Positions 30,401-39,810 of a DNA stretch of 64,000 bases are shown here, piece after piece. The notes below the pieces were generated by a model. The model made no database searches, had not been told where the DNA came from, and saw only the letters and a program-made list of their open reading frames with translations. The position numbers were made by a program, and so were the translations under genes. The stretch is from JAUSIK01 sp964547875 (lineage in GTDB: Archaea > Nanobdellota > Nanobdellia > Pacearchaeales > GW2011-AR1): the NCBI GenBank assembly GCA_964547875.1, contig CAZJPE010000001.1, positions 1 to 64,000 of the forward strand, written 5' to 3'. Positions within the stretch are counted from its first letter, which is position 1, and each line of letters begins with the position of its first letter.

Positions 30401-33400
30401 CTTCCTAACTTATTGCAGATTGGAGCTATTCCAACTGTTTTGCCAGAGCCAATGGGCGTAACGCTCTATAAAGATTCTTTAGGAAATATTGATGCATTTG
30501 TAAGCGCAAAAACACCAACAACAGGAACAATTCAACAATATAGATTAGATGGCACAACAGGAGCTGTCACAGGAACTTTAGTGAGGAGATTTGGAGATTA
30601 TACAACAGAAGTTGAGGCTCTTTCTGTTGAAGATGAGCAAGGAAGATTATATGCCTCTCATGAACGGTCTAAGATAGATGTATACGACGCAACAAATGGG
30701 AACTTCATACAGAGTTTTGGCCAAACTGGATTTGCATTAGATAGAGAGGGAAGTGCCATTTATGCTTGTGGAAATGAGCGTTATTTCCTTATCTCGGATC
30801 AAGGAGCGAGTAGGATTAGGATTTATAATATTAGCAATAATTATGCTTTCATTGGAGAGTTTATAGCGAGTGGCTCAACGCAAACAGATGGAATTGAGAT
30901 AACTAAAGAGCGCTCAATAACTAATTTCCCATCTGGTATTTTTGCATCACAGAATAATGATTTAAATGTTATACTTTATAGATGGGGAGATATTGCAAGT
31001 TTGTTTGGATTAACTATTTGTTCAGGGTCTGGATGTGGTAATGGCGTTCTTGAATCAGGCGAACAATGTGATGATGGCAATACTAATAATAATGATGCAT
31101 GCACTAATTCTTGTCTCGATGCAGTTTGTGGTGATGGCATTATAAGAACAGGTATTGAGGAATGCGATGATGGTAACATAAATGGCGGAGATGGATGTTC
31201 TCCATCTTGTTTGACTGAACTGGGTTGCACCACATCTTCTCTCTTCTGGCAAAACTTCCCTATAACAACTCAAATAGGAACATTTACGGCAACATTCAAT
31301 GCGACTCCAAATAACAATAACATGAATGGAGTAACTGGATTATCTTTCGGAACAGCAACTCTTTATACAGATTTAGCAAATATTTTAAGATTTAATAGCA
31401 CAGGATTTATTGATGCTAGAGATGGTAGTGCTTATAGATCTGATATATCTATGCCTTATATAGCAGGAACAAGATATCAAGTTAGATTAGTAGTCAATAT
31501 TCCAGCAAGAACATATAATATTTATGTAACTCCGGCAGGAGGAGTTGAACAAACACTTGGTACAAATTACTTATTTAGATCAGAGCAAGCCACAATAACA
31601 ACTATTAATAACTGGGCATTATATGCTGGAGCAGGAACTCATACAATATGTGGAATGAGCATTTCAACAATTCCTTCTATATGTACTGATACAGATTTAG
31701 ATGGCTATAATGCAACAGCTGGAGGAAATTGCGGAGCTGTTGCAGACTGCAATGACAATAATGCAAATGTAAAGCCAAATGCTCTAGAGTTATGTGACGG
31801 AATCGATAATCAATGTCCGGGAGATGTAGGATATGGAACAGTTGATGAAGGCTGTCCAGCTGTTTGTGGCGATGGAATTTGCAGCGCTGGAGAAAATTGC
31901 CCTGCAGATGCAATAGGCTGTGTTGACAATCTTTGTTACGAGCCAACATGTGTTAATGGTTGTTCACAAGTTACTGTTGCAAATGGCGGAAATGACGAAT
32001 CTTGCGTTTTACCAAATACTTGCGATGGAGCAGGAAACTGCGTTGCCCCACAATGCATTACAAATGCAGATTGCAATGATGGAGCATATTGCAATGGGAT
32101 TGAGAGCTGTGTTAGCGGGAGTTGTGTTGCTGGAACAGCTGTAAATTGCAATGATGGGGTTTCTTGTACGATTGATAGCTGTAACGAAGCAAGCGATAGC
32201 TGTAGTAATACAGCAGACAATAGTTTATGCAATAACGGATTGTATTGTGACGGGACTGAAACTTGTAATGCTGTTTTAGGCTGCCAGTCAGGAGCGCTTC
32301 CTTGCACAGGACAGATATGTGATGAGGCTGGAGATGTATGCGTTATTCCTCCAGTTCCTACGATACAAATAGTTTCTCCTTTGGATGGCGAAAATATTAT
32401 AATATATTCGAATAACATGGAGAGTATAACTAACGTAACAGTTAGGTTTAATGTAGGCAGCTTTACGCTTGGAGGCAAGGGACAAAATCACATACATTTC
32501 TCTTTGAGCAATGTAACTGGATACAGCTCTAATGATGATTTCATGTTTTATGACGGAAATGACGATGTAGTAGAATTTAATTTAATTGCTGGAGTAACTA
32601 GTTATGCGACATGGATTGATGGAAATACGATTAGATTCAAGAATGTTTCATTAGGAGGGCATTTATTGAGGGCAAGATTAGTTGATTCTGTTCATGCGTT
32701 TATTGGAAATTCAGAGGCCGAGAGGAATATTACATTTAATATTACTTCTAATTATTGCGGGGATAATATATGCAGTTCTAATTTTGAATCCTGCTCAAGC
32801 TGTTCTGCTGATTGTGGACAGTGTCCATCACCCCCATCTGGAGGAAGTGGGACCGGAGGTGGAGGAAGTTCTGGCGGTGGAGGCAGCGCTATAATAACGC
32901 CTAAACCTCCAATTGCAGAGCCTATAAATACTACAGAAGTTCCGCCAGAATTAGAGAGCATAGAGTTGAGCGATGACGTGCAATTTGTAAATGTGGAAAA
33001 TGGTGAGCAAATAATATTGGAAATTCATGGAAAGGACGTTTCTTATATAGTCTCGTTTGTTATTGAAGAAGATGGTATTGTGTTAAGGGTTTTGAATGGG
33101 GATTATAACTTAGGTGAGAAAGAGGTATTGAGCTTGTTATTAGAAGATAAAGAGATTTATTTGGGAGCTGCTGAACGAGGCGAAGAGAGGGCAGTTATCG
33201 CACTTAGTTTAGATAAAGAAAAAGTGAGAAGAGAGGTTGTTCCTCTTTCTGAATTTAAGAATAAAGCCTCCTTTGTTTTTGTTCTTATCGGAATTTTTAT
33301 GATTTTATCAGTTGTTGTTATTGCGCTAATCATCTGGTATTCTGTAGGAAATAAAAAGCAAAAAGCAGCTATTGAGAGTTTTAGAGTGTTTGGGCAGAAG

Positions 33401-33403
33401 TGA
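27467..33403 (+). CDS. Giant surface protein: beta-helix, phosphoesterase, phytase-like propeller
   Basis: This 1978-residue anchored protein starts with a membrane segment (FIFFIFFICSFIFLSFIF). Domains in order: DUF1565-like parallel beta-helix (IYVDNNAPAGGDGS, to about 520), myxobacterial Cys-rich repeat (GEECDDGNIINGDGC), a calcineurin-like phosphoesterase with complete motifs (VIGDY, TTGDNNY, SLGNHDWD, FHHPPYS, SGHDHLYER; about 560-820), a MopE-like Cys/Asp repeat, a beta-propeller resembling phytase (PDDPAIWINSTNPAES), more Cys-rich repeats, a lamin-G-like domain, and a C-terminal membrane anchor. A TATA-like TTTTATAAAAG 25-30 bp upstream predicts a leaderless start. It probably releases phosphate outside the cell. 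Confidence 0.8.
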   Translation: MKKIGKGITKYKKRDGILHPIFIFFIFFICSFIFLSFIFLGILSAFPDRPRVQTLFEKIDRLNIPILENFIIEIQAEGAKSQVVFALLNEIYVDNNAPAGGDGSITNPFNTIQQGLNVAVAGDSIFVRGDTSGAGRVYGETPNFVNSGTAGNVITLKNYPGEKVIVQTTGQILFDQNNLIIDGIIFDHLDTDPEFIFWTGDNITLKNSEVKNGLRAGIRLEGYYNAAILNNSIHNFRETGTGGTTHCIRHVQNPAVGLNRIFRLINNSIYDCSADGIQFYATSEINVPDAEQSRDILIEGNKFYLTEAFANGLPSPLPENAIDMKEGSDMIIRNNEMHTYRTSKIIVIQKGHRNITIEGNIIHDGDRGLEIRAEVGGKSVDVKVIRNVIYNINYSTFYALRFVDAENVDVYHNTIYNSPGDCIQISSPGIINGNIRDNLCVNSGTSSNVGSVNLVFSHNGWFNAGCGGLCSAGTDTTGTNPQFVDVLNNDFHLQSTSPVIDRGIDVGFPFAGSAPDLGAYENGTISGPPPPVCGNALLESGEECDDGNIINGDGCTASCKIYAKFGVIGDYSRGTDLTFTSVTAVSNLVKSWNPDFIITTGDNNYPSGSASTIDENIGQFYHDFIFPYTGSWGAGSTRGNRFWPSLGNHDWDAAGAAPYLSYFTLSGNERYYNFTFGNIHFFVVDSDPSEPDGISSTLIQGQWLQNQLALSTSTFNVVYFHHPPYSSGANHGSTPALQWPYQAWGADVVLSGHDHLYERIIQGGFPYFVNGLGGRSIYNFATPVSGSIARYNGAYGAMLVEANKTNINFTFINVTNDFIDSYTLSTGVQTCTDADSDYYNATAGGNCGAVADCNDNNAGINPGRIEICGNGVDENCNPNDDICSINPVCTTISGTSVTPDDPAIWINSTNPAESLVLVAYKGGDLKSFRARDCSSVSTITGMANPNNVDVEYGLNLAGEIVDIAVMTERLNNRLLVFKLPNLLQIGAIPTVLPEPMGVTLYKDSLGNIDAFVSAKTPTTGTIQQYRLDGTTGAVTGTLVRRFGDYTTEVEALSVEDEQGRLYASHERSKIDVYDATNGNFIQSFGQTGFALDREGSAIYACGNERYFLISDQGASRIRIYNISNNYAFIGEFIASGSTQTDGIEITKERSITNFPSGIFASQNNDLNVILYRWGDIASLFGLTICSGSGCGNGVLESGEQCDDGNTNNNDACTNSCLDAVCGDGIIRTGIEECDDGNINGGDGCSPSCLTELGCTTSSLFWQNFPITTQIGTFTATFNATPNNNNMNGVTGLSFGTATLYTDLANILRFNSTGFIDARDGSAYRSDISMPYIAGTRYQVRLVVNIPARTYNIYVTPAGGVEQTLGTNYLFRSEQATITTINNWALYAGAGTHTICGMSISTIPSICTDTDLDGYNATAGGNCGAVADCNDNNANVKPNALELCDGIDNQCPGDVGYGTVDEGCPAVCGDGICSAGENCPADAIGCVDNLCYEPTCVNGCSQVTVANGGNDESCVLPNTCDGAGNCVAPQCITNADCNDGAYCNGIESCVSGSCVAGTAVNCNDGVSCTIDSCNEASDSCSNTADNSLCNNGLYCDGTETCNAVLGCQSGALPCTGQICDEAGDVCVIPPVPTIQIVSPLDGENIIIYSNNMESITNVTVRFNVGSFTLGGKGQNHIHFSLSNVTGYSSNDDFMFYDGNDDVVEFNLIAGVTSYATWIDGNTIRFKNVSLGGHLLRARLVDSVHAFIGNSEAERNITFNITSNYCGDNICSSNFESCSSCSADCGQCPSPPSGGSGTGGGGSSGGGGSAIITPKPPIAEPINTTEVPPELESIELSDDVQFVNVENGEQIILEIHGKDVSYIVSFVIEEDGIVLRVLNGDYNLGEKEVLSLLLEDKEIYLGAAERGEERAVIALSLDKEKVRREVVPLSEFKNKASFVFVLIGIFMILSVVVIALIIWYSVGNKKQKAAIESFRVFGQK

Positions 33404-33594
33404 TTGAAATAGTCTGCTTATCTTATATTTATGTTGGGTGTTTATATTTTAACTGGATAATTAAATGATATCTTGTCATTATTTTTATTTTTAATGTTGA
33501 TCTTTAGGGTTTTTTATTTTTATTTTTATATCTTCAATTTAATGTCTTTACTAAAACTTATAAACTACTAAATATTCTATTTTAATATAAAAAG

Positions 33595-33646
33595 AGTTAC
33601 TTACAATGTTATTTGTTTACGCTTTAGGGTAGTTAGTTACTTACAA
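33595..33646 (+). repeat. Paired 12-bp direct repeat upstream of a surface-protein gene
   Basis: AGTTACTTACAA occurs at 33595-33606 and again at 33635-33646, 40 bp apart and ending 1 bp before the ATG of the next gene. The first copy lies close to a TATA-like TTTTAATATA. The pair may be regulator sites or a duplicated leader. Confidence 0.45.
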
Positions 33647-33647
33647 A

Positions 33648-36600
33648 ATGGTGTATGAGAAATATATAAAAAAAGGTGGGAAGATATTTGGGCCTTATTT
33701 GTATGAGACAAGAAGAGTAAACGGGAAAGTTGTCAATACTTATCTTGGACCTAAGAATAACGCAATTAATACCTTAGTTAACAAGGGTAAAGAGATTAAT
33801 CACGATAAGAAGATATTTTTTATTAATATTTTCATTGTTATTTTTATTGCTATCTTTTTAGGAATATTTTTTGGTATTGTGTTTAATTTTGTTGGCGAGG
33901 ATTTCGATTTATCTGAATTTTTCATTGGAGACTTAAAGGTATTTCTGGCTCCAGGTATAGGGGATAGAGTTGTTGCGCAAGGGAATTTTAACGCAACAAT
34001 TGTTGAGAGACCTGTTATTGGAAAGCCTGTAAAATGGAGAAAGAAAATTGAGTTAAAGAAAGGAGAGAATGTTATTTTAATTCCTAAAGAAGCGAATGAT
34101 ATTATTGTTAAAAAAGTAAAAGATTCTAAGAGCGTAAAGAAAGAGATTATAGAAAAGGAAGATGAAAAGAAAAAAGAAGTTATTAATAAAACTATAAATG
34201 AAACTGAGAGCAAATTAATTGATAATGAATCAAAAATAGTTGTTCAGAATGATAGTATTATTAATGAAACAATAATAACTAATAGAAGTATTATTGAGAA
34301 TAATAGTATCATTGAAGAAGTAATTAATGAGAGCATTGATGAAAAAGTGGCTGAGTTAAATCAAACTGATGAAATTGACATATTAACTAGTCCTGAAATA
34401 ACCAGTGAGATAATTGAGAAGAGCGATTCAAAGGAAGTTATTATCAGAGACGAGCCTGCAGAATATGAAATAGAATATGTTACAGAAGCACCTGTTGCGG
34501 TTGAAAATGAAATTAACAAATATAAGAAGAGAGTTGTTGTTTCTGGGCCTGAGCTTGGTTATGAAAATATATTGACTTTTACAAATATTCCTGAAGTTTT
34601 AGAAGTTGGAAAAGATGGCTCTCTTAGAGTTTATTGGGTTGAAAAAGATAGTTATGAGCCATTTGTTGCTTTTGATAAAAATAATAATGGGCTTATTGAT
34701 TATATAGAATGGAATACCCCCTATTTGAGCGAGCAGACTTTTGAAATTTCCATTATTATTTTGAATGTACAGAGCTATCCAACTGTTGGGGGAAATTGGA
34801 CTGTCTTGTTTAATACGACTGGAATTGCTGATTTGAAAATAAGAGCTTCTAATGGAACAACATGGACTGATAGTGCTGAAAGCGGTTATGATTTGAAATT
34901 CCTTGAATTAAAATGCGGCGAGAATGTTGTTAATACAGAATTTGTAAAAGAGAGCGCAAATTGCGAGACAGATACATGTTATGTTTTAGTGAGAGATTAT
35001 TCTTGTGATGGAACAGGCTCTGAAATAAGTAAAGTATTGACTCCTGGAAAACACACTATAAAATTTGAGTTTGGAAATGAGACTGCATATGCTCATAATT
35101 TGGCTTGCGGAAGCATATCAATTTGTGAGAATTTAGATGTGACTAATTGTGTTTATACATTGACGGCAGATGTTAGTTCTTCAGGAACGTGCTTTAGTGT
35201 ATTAGCGGAAAATGTTACGCTTGACTGCCGAGGGCATAATGTAAATTATTCAAAATCTGCTATTGTCGGAACTTATGGTGTAAGTTCTAATGCTGATTGG
35301 ACAAGAGTGAAAAACTGCTTTATAACTGACGGCGCATCTGGAACTACTGACCAACAATCACATGCTATTTTCTTTAATGGCGTTGATAACGGAACTATTT
35401 CCAATAATTCTATTTTTACGTTCCATGGAGGGGATGATGGAATTCGCCTGGAAAATATAGTTGACAGTAATATAACTAATAATAAAATTACAACAAATTC
35501 TCTAGGCAGTGATGCTAATGGAATTAGATTAAAGAATTCTATAAGAAATGTAATCAACAATAATAATATAACAACTTTTGGAACTTACAGTGCAGGTATT
35601 TATCTTGAGACAAGTTCTGATAATAATTCAATATATAATAACGTTATTAATGTTTCAGGGTCAGGTGGGTATGGCGGAATTAATATTTTCTCTTCAAACA
35701 ATAACTCAATAAACAGAAATAAAATTTTTACGCTATCTACTCAGGGCGGAATTTACTTTTCTAGCAGCTCAGATAACATAATTAATAATACTTACATAGA
35801 TACAAAAGGGGATATTCCCAATGGCGGAATTTATGTACTGGGGACATCAAATCAGAATAATTTTTATGATTCTAATATTAGCGCAGTTGGAAATGATATT
35901 AGATTTAGCGCAGGCGGTTCTGGAGTTTTTAATTTAACAAATGTTAGCAATGCCAGAAAAATAAGTTTTGATGTAGCATCAGCTTCAAGATTGAATGTGC
36001 ATTGGTATTTAGATGCTTATGCTAATTATTCAAATGGAGCATCTGCAGACGAGGTAAATATCTCTATGTGGAATGCTTCTTTTTCTCATTTATTCTCTGA
36101 ATTAACAAATGTTAATGGAAGAATAACAAGAAAGATTATTTTAGAATATTCGAGAAATGCAACTGATTTTGCCTGGCAAGGCAATCATACAGTTAATGCC
36201 ACAAAAATAGGATATGTGCCGCATTCAAGAAGCATTAATCTTACATCAAGCAGATTTGAGGTTTTTACAATGAATGTTGCTGAAAATGTTAGCGAATGCA
36301 GGAGTTTGACTATGCCAAATACTTATTATAGATTGATACAGAACATAATTTGGAGCGGTGGGGATTGCATTGTTATAGATAAAGCAGGAGACAACAATAT
36401 TACTTTAGATGGACAGGGTTTTCTGATTGATGTTTCCGCTGGAACAGGAGCTGCTGTGTCTATAAAATCATACACTGATAATGTAACTATTAAGAATTTG
36501 AATATTTCAGGCAGCGGAAATCCAGCTATAAATGTTCAAGATGCAGAAGGCATACTTATTATAAATAATTCTATTAAAGGCAGTGGCACAAGTATTTTTT

Positions 36601-39600
36601 TATCAGGGGTAACTGATCTTACTGTTGCCAATATAACTTATAATAAAATTCTTAGTAACGGAAATTTTGAAGGAATTCATATCAATGGATTGACGCGTAG
36701 TTCTATCATTAATAATAATATTACATCCTTAAAGCATGGTATTTTTTTGAAGAAAGATCTGCTTTCAGGTAATTCTCCTCATGGGAATGTTATATCAAGG
36801 AATAATATTAAAACTTATGGAGCAGACGCATATGGTATTAACGTTAATTCTGGAGATAGGCAGAATATTAGTGACAATATTATCTTTACAGACGGTACAA
36901 CTAGCCATGCAATTTCATTTAACTCTATTTCATATTCAAATATTATAGGGAATATTATTGCAACTAATGGAACGAGGGGCTACGGCATCAATTTATCTTT
37001 AAGCTCTAATAATAATGTTCTTAATAATACTATTTATACTAATGGAACTTTTGGGCGGGGTGTTAATCTTGCTTCTAGTTTAAATATTTCTATCATCCAG
37101 AATACTATTAATACCACTGGCGCTTCAGCAGATGGAATCTTTATTACTTTTAGTTCAAATTTTACGACAATTATGAATAATGTAATTTTGACAAATGGAA
37201 CTGACTCGGAAGGAATTGATATGGAGCTAAATTCCCATTTTACAAGAATAATAAATAATACTCTTCATATATCTGGGTCAGATACTAAAGCAATTGATAT
37301 CGAAACAAATTCAAATTTATTAGTTAATAATACGATAATTACACTTGCAGATAATACTGTAGGAGTTCGTTTACTCTCAAGTTTTAATAATATTCTTCTT
37401 AATAATAATATTAATACTTCTGGAGCTGTAGGCTATGGTATTCTTTTAAGAGGCTCAAGTAGAAATAACACTTTTGTAGGAATAAAGATAAATGCAGTTG
37501 CTAATGCTCTACGCTTAAATGATGGCGCTCATAACTTTAGTGTGCAAGATAGTTTTCTTAATTCTTCTAGTAATGATGATTTTAGTATAGCCTCTGTAGT
37601 TACAGATGGAGAATTTAATTTTACTAATGTAACAGGAAGAACTGAGCGCATTAATGTTGGATGGGCTTCGGGAGCAAAAGGAGCATTAAATGTGCATTGG
37701 TATTTGGATGCCTATGCGAATTATACTAATAGCACGAATGCAGCTAATGCAAATATTAGTGCTTTTGATAATAATAGCATATTGCAGTTCTCTAAGTTGA
37801 CTGAAGCGGACGGAAGAATTCCAAGGCAAATTCTTTTGGAATATAAACAGACAAATAATAGTATAGGAGGAAGTGTTTCAACTTATTATTCAAATTATAC
37901 ATTTATTGCCCGTAGTGTTTATAATGAAAATTTACAGCAAAGTTGGAATATGAGCACAAATAGATTCTTAGTTTTTACGTTTGATGATCTCGGATTTCCT
38001 TTAATTAATTTTACAAATCCTACTCCGCCAAATGCAACTTCTGTATCAGAGGGCTTTATTAATGTTAATGTCTCTATAATTGGGAAGAATTTAAAAGAGG
38101 TTATATTTAACTGGAATAAGACTAATTATAGCATTTATGATGATTCTCTTGTCTTAATAATGAATTTTGACAATCGTTCTATTCTTGGAGAGGACGATAC
38201 ATTTGTCAGAGATTTAAGTAAATACGGGAATAATGGAACTGTATATCGGGCTAATTGGACTAATGATGGGAGATATGGTGGCGCGTTTAAATTTTATAAT
38301 AACTCGATTATAAACATTTCTAATACTTCCTCATTAAGACCGCAAGAAATAAGTGTGGGTGTTTGGTTTAAGGCAGATGATGTTACTGGTGTTACTAGGG
38401 GTATATTTGATAAGCGTTATATTGGCGCTTATGATAGTTATGTTTTAAGAATTTCTAGTCTTGCTTCTTTAGCTTTTTGTGTAGCTGAAGATCCAAGTAA
38501 TCCTTTTGACACAAATTTTTGTGCTAGTGAGCCTGGTATACAGGCTAATAGATGGTATTTTGTTGTTGGTACTTTTAATCGTACAACAGCAACGCTATAT
38601 CTCGATGGCGTCTTGGTGAGTCAAAAAATAGGATCAAGAAATATTTTATATTCTGATGATTCGCTAGTTATTGGATATGAGCAACAAGGACCAAATCGAA
38701 ATTATTTTAATGGCACAATTGACGAACTGAGAATATGGAACAGAAGTTTATCCGCGGATGAGATTGAAGAGCAATACTATTCTAATTTATTTAAGTACGA
38801 CGTTGATAAATGGAGTTTATATGTTAATCAAAATTTTATAGTAAATGGAACATACACATATCAGGCATTTGCTTCTAACATTCTTAATAATTGGGCTGCG
38901 ACTGAAGAGCGAGTCTTGAATGTAAATGTTTCTTATTTAATTATTGATATCTCGGATTTAGGTTTTCAAAATATTCAACCTGGAAAAGCTGAATATGTAA
39001 ATTTCTCTGTTCTTGTTTCTAATTATATTGGACAGAATTTGATTAGGTTGAATGCGAGTTTTTCTAGGGGAAATATTGCTAGAACAAATGTATCTTGCGC
39101 CCGTGTTGCCGATGTTAGCTCAACAATTGCGAATTATTCTTGTAGTGTTGATATTTGGTATTTTGATCCTTCTGGGGAATGGAATGTCAGTGCTGATGTT
39201 AGGGATTCTGTTGGGAGAGTAGCTTATCGCAACGAGATTTTTAACTTAATGTCAGAGGCTTTTATTTCGCATCAAGGTATTTTGTCTTATGGGAGTTTAT
39301 TGCCGGGAGATACAAATATAATTAGAGATTTCTTATTGAATAATATAGGGAATGACGCGTTTAGCCAGATTAAAATTAAAGGAAGAAATCTTTTGCAGCA
39401 ACCTTTTGGACCAAACATAATTCCATCAGTTAATTTTGCCGTTAGCGATATTAGTGCTTCGTCTTGTAGTGGAATTATTTTAGATCATGGCGTTGAGAAG
39501 ACTGTAACAGGACTTACGTTGCAGGTCGGGAATAATTCAATAAATACAAGAGACTCTAGTTCTGGACAAGAAGAATTATTTATCTGCCTTAAACAAGTTC

Positions 39601-39686
39601 CTATTGGCATACCTTCTGCAGAATACAAAGCGGGGCAGGCTAATACGTGGGAGATAACAACTATCCCTCCTCATACTTTTGCGTAA
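33648..39686 (+). CDS. Giant surface protein with duplicated beta-helix and LamG domain
   Basis: This 2012-residue protein starts with a short cytoplasmic module (KYIKKGGKIFGPYLYETRR) and one membrane segment, then a Lys/Glu/Ile/Asn-rich low-complexity stalk (about 170-280). Two right-handed parallel beta-helix regions of Asn-rich NNxI repeats follow (about 470-760 and 880-1310), each followed by a related LNVHWYLDAYANY domain, so the unit was duplicated. A LamG-like domain (RWYFVVGTFNRTTATLYLDG) comes next, then a C-terminal domain like that of the next gene's product. No C-terminal anchor is seen. Probably a cell-surface adhesin or glycan-binding protein. Confidence 0.75.
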   Translation: MVYEKYIKKGGKIFGPYLYETRRVNGKVVNTYLGPKNNAINTLVNKGKEINHDKKIFFINIFIVIFIAIFLGIFFGIVFNFVGEDFDLSEFFIGDLKVFLAPGIGDRVVAQGNFNATIVERPVIGKPVKWRKKIELKKGENVILIPKEANDIIVKKVKDSKSVKKEIIEKEDEKKKEVINKTINETESKLIDNESKIVVQNDSIINETIITNRSIIENNSIIEEVINESIDEKVAELNQTDEIDILTSPEITSEIIEKSDSKEVIIRDEPAEYEIEYVTEAPVAVENEINKYKKRVVVSGPELGYENILTFTNIPEVLEVGKDGSLRVYWVEKDSYEPFVAFDKNNNGLIDYIEWNTPYLSEQTFEISIIILNVQSYPTVGGNWTVLFNTTGIADLKIRASNGTTWTDSAESGYDLKFLELKCGENVVNTEFVKESANCETDTCYVLVRDYSCDGTGSEISKVLTPGKHTIKFEFGNETAYAHNLACGSISICENLDVTNCVYTLTADVSSSGTCFSVLAENVTLDCRGHNVNYSKSAIVGTYGVSSNADWTRVKNCFITDGASGTTDQQSHAIFFNGVDNGTISNNSIFTFHGGDDGIRLENIVDSNITNNKITTNSLGSDANGIRLKNSIRNVINNNNITTFGTYSAGIYLETSSDNNSIYNNVINVSGSGGYGGINIFSSNNNSINRNKIFTLSTQGGIYFSSSSDNIINNTYIDTKGDIPNGGIYVLGTSNQNNFYDSNISAVGNDIRFSAGGSGVFNLTNVSNARKISFDVASASRLNVHWYLDAYANYSNGASADEVNISMWNASFSHLFSELTNVNGRITRKIILEYSRNATDFAWQGNHTVNATKIGYVPHSRSINLTSSRFEVFTMNVAENVSECRSLTMPNTYYRLIQNIIWSGGDCIVIDKAGDNNITLDGQGFLIDVSAGTGAAVSIKSYTDNVTIKNLNISGSGNPAINVQDAEGILIINNSIKGSGTSIFLSGVTDLTVANITYNKILSNGNFEGIHINGLTRSSIINNNITSLKHGIFLKKDLLSGNSPHGNVISRNNIKTYGADAYGINVNSGDRQNISDNIIFTDGTTSHAISFNSISYSNIIGNIIATNGTRGYGINLSLSSNNNVLNNTIYTNGTFGRGVNLASSLNISIIQNTINTTGASADGIFITFSSNFTTIMNNVILTNGTDSEGIDMELNSHFTRIINNTLHISGSDTKAIDIETNSNLLVNNTIITLADNTVGVRLLSSFNNILLNNNINTSGAVGYGILLRGSSRNNTFVGIKINAVANALRLNDGAHNFSVQDSFLNSSSNDDFSIASVVTDGEFNFTNVTGRTERINVGWASGAKGALNVHWYLDAYANYTNSTNAANANISAFDNNSILQFSKLTEADGRIPRQILLEYKQTNNSIGGSVSTYYSNYTFIARSVYNENLQQSWNMSTNRFLVFTFDDLGFPLINFTNPTPPNATSVSEGFINVNVSIIGKNLKEVIFNWNKTNYSIYDDSLVLIMNFDNRSILGEDDTFVRDLSKYGNNGTVYRANWTNDGRYGGAFKFYNNSIINISNTSSLRPQEISVGVWFKADDVTGVTRGIFDKRYIGAYDSYVLRISSLASLAFCVAEDPSNPFDTNFCASEPGIQANRWYFVVGTFNRTTATLYLDGVLVSQKIGSRNILYSDDSLVIGYEQQGPNRNYFNGTIDELRIWNRSLSADEIEEQYYSNLFKYDVDKWSLYVNQNFIVNGTYTYQAFASNILNNWAATEERVLNVNVSYLIIDISDLGFQNIQPGKAEYVNFSVLVSNYIGQNLIRLNASFSRGNIARTNVSCARVADVSSTIANYSCSVDIWYFDPSGEWNVSADVRDSVGRVAYRNEIFNLMSEAFISHQGILSYGSLLPGDTNIIRDFLLNNIGNDAFSQIKIKGRNLLQQPFGPNIIPSVNFAVSDISASSCSGIILDHGVEKTVTGLTLQVGNNSINTRDSSSGQEELFICLKQVPIGIPSAEYKAGQANTWEITTIPPHTFA

Positions 39687-39810
39687 TTTTAATTACCTTT
39701 GATAAATGAATTTGTTGAATACAAATAAAATTCTTTAACGAAATGTTTATAAATGACGATGAATATTAAAGATTAGGTTTTATAAAGATAAAGAAAATCT
39801 TAAAAGAGGG

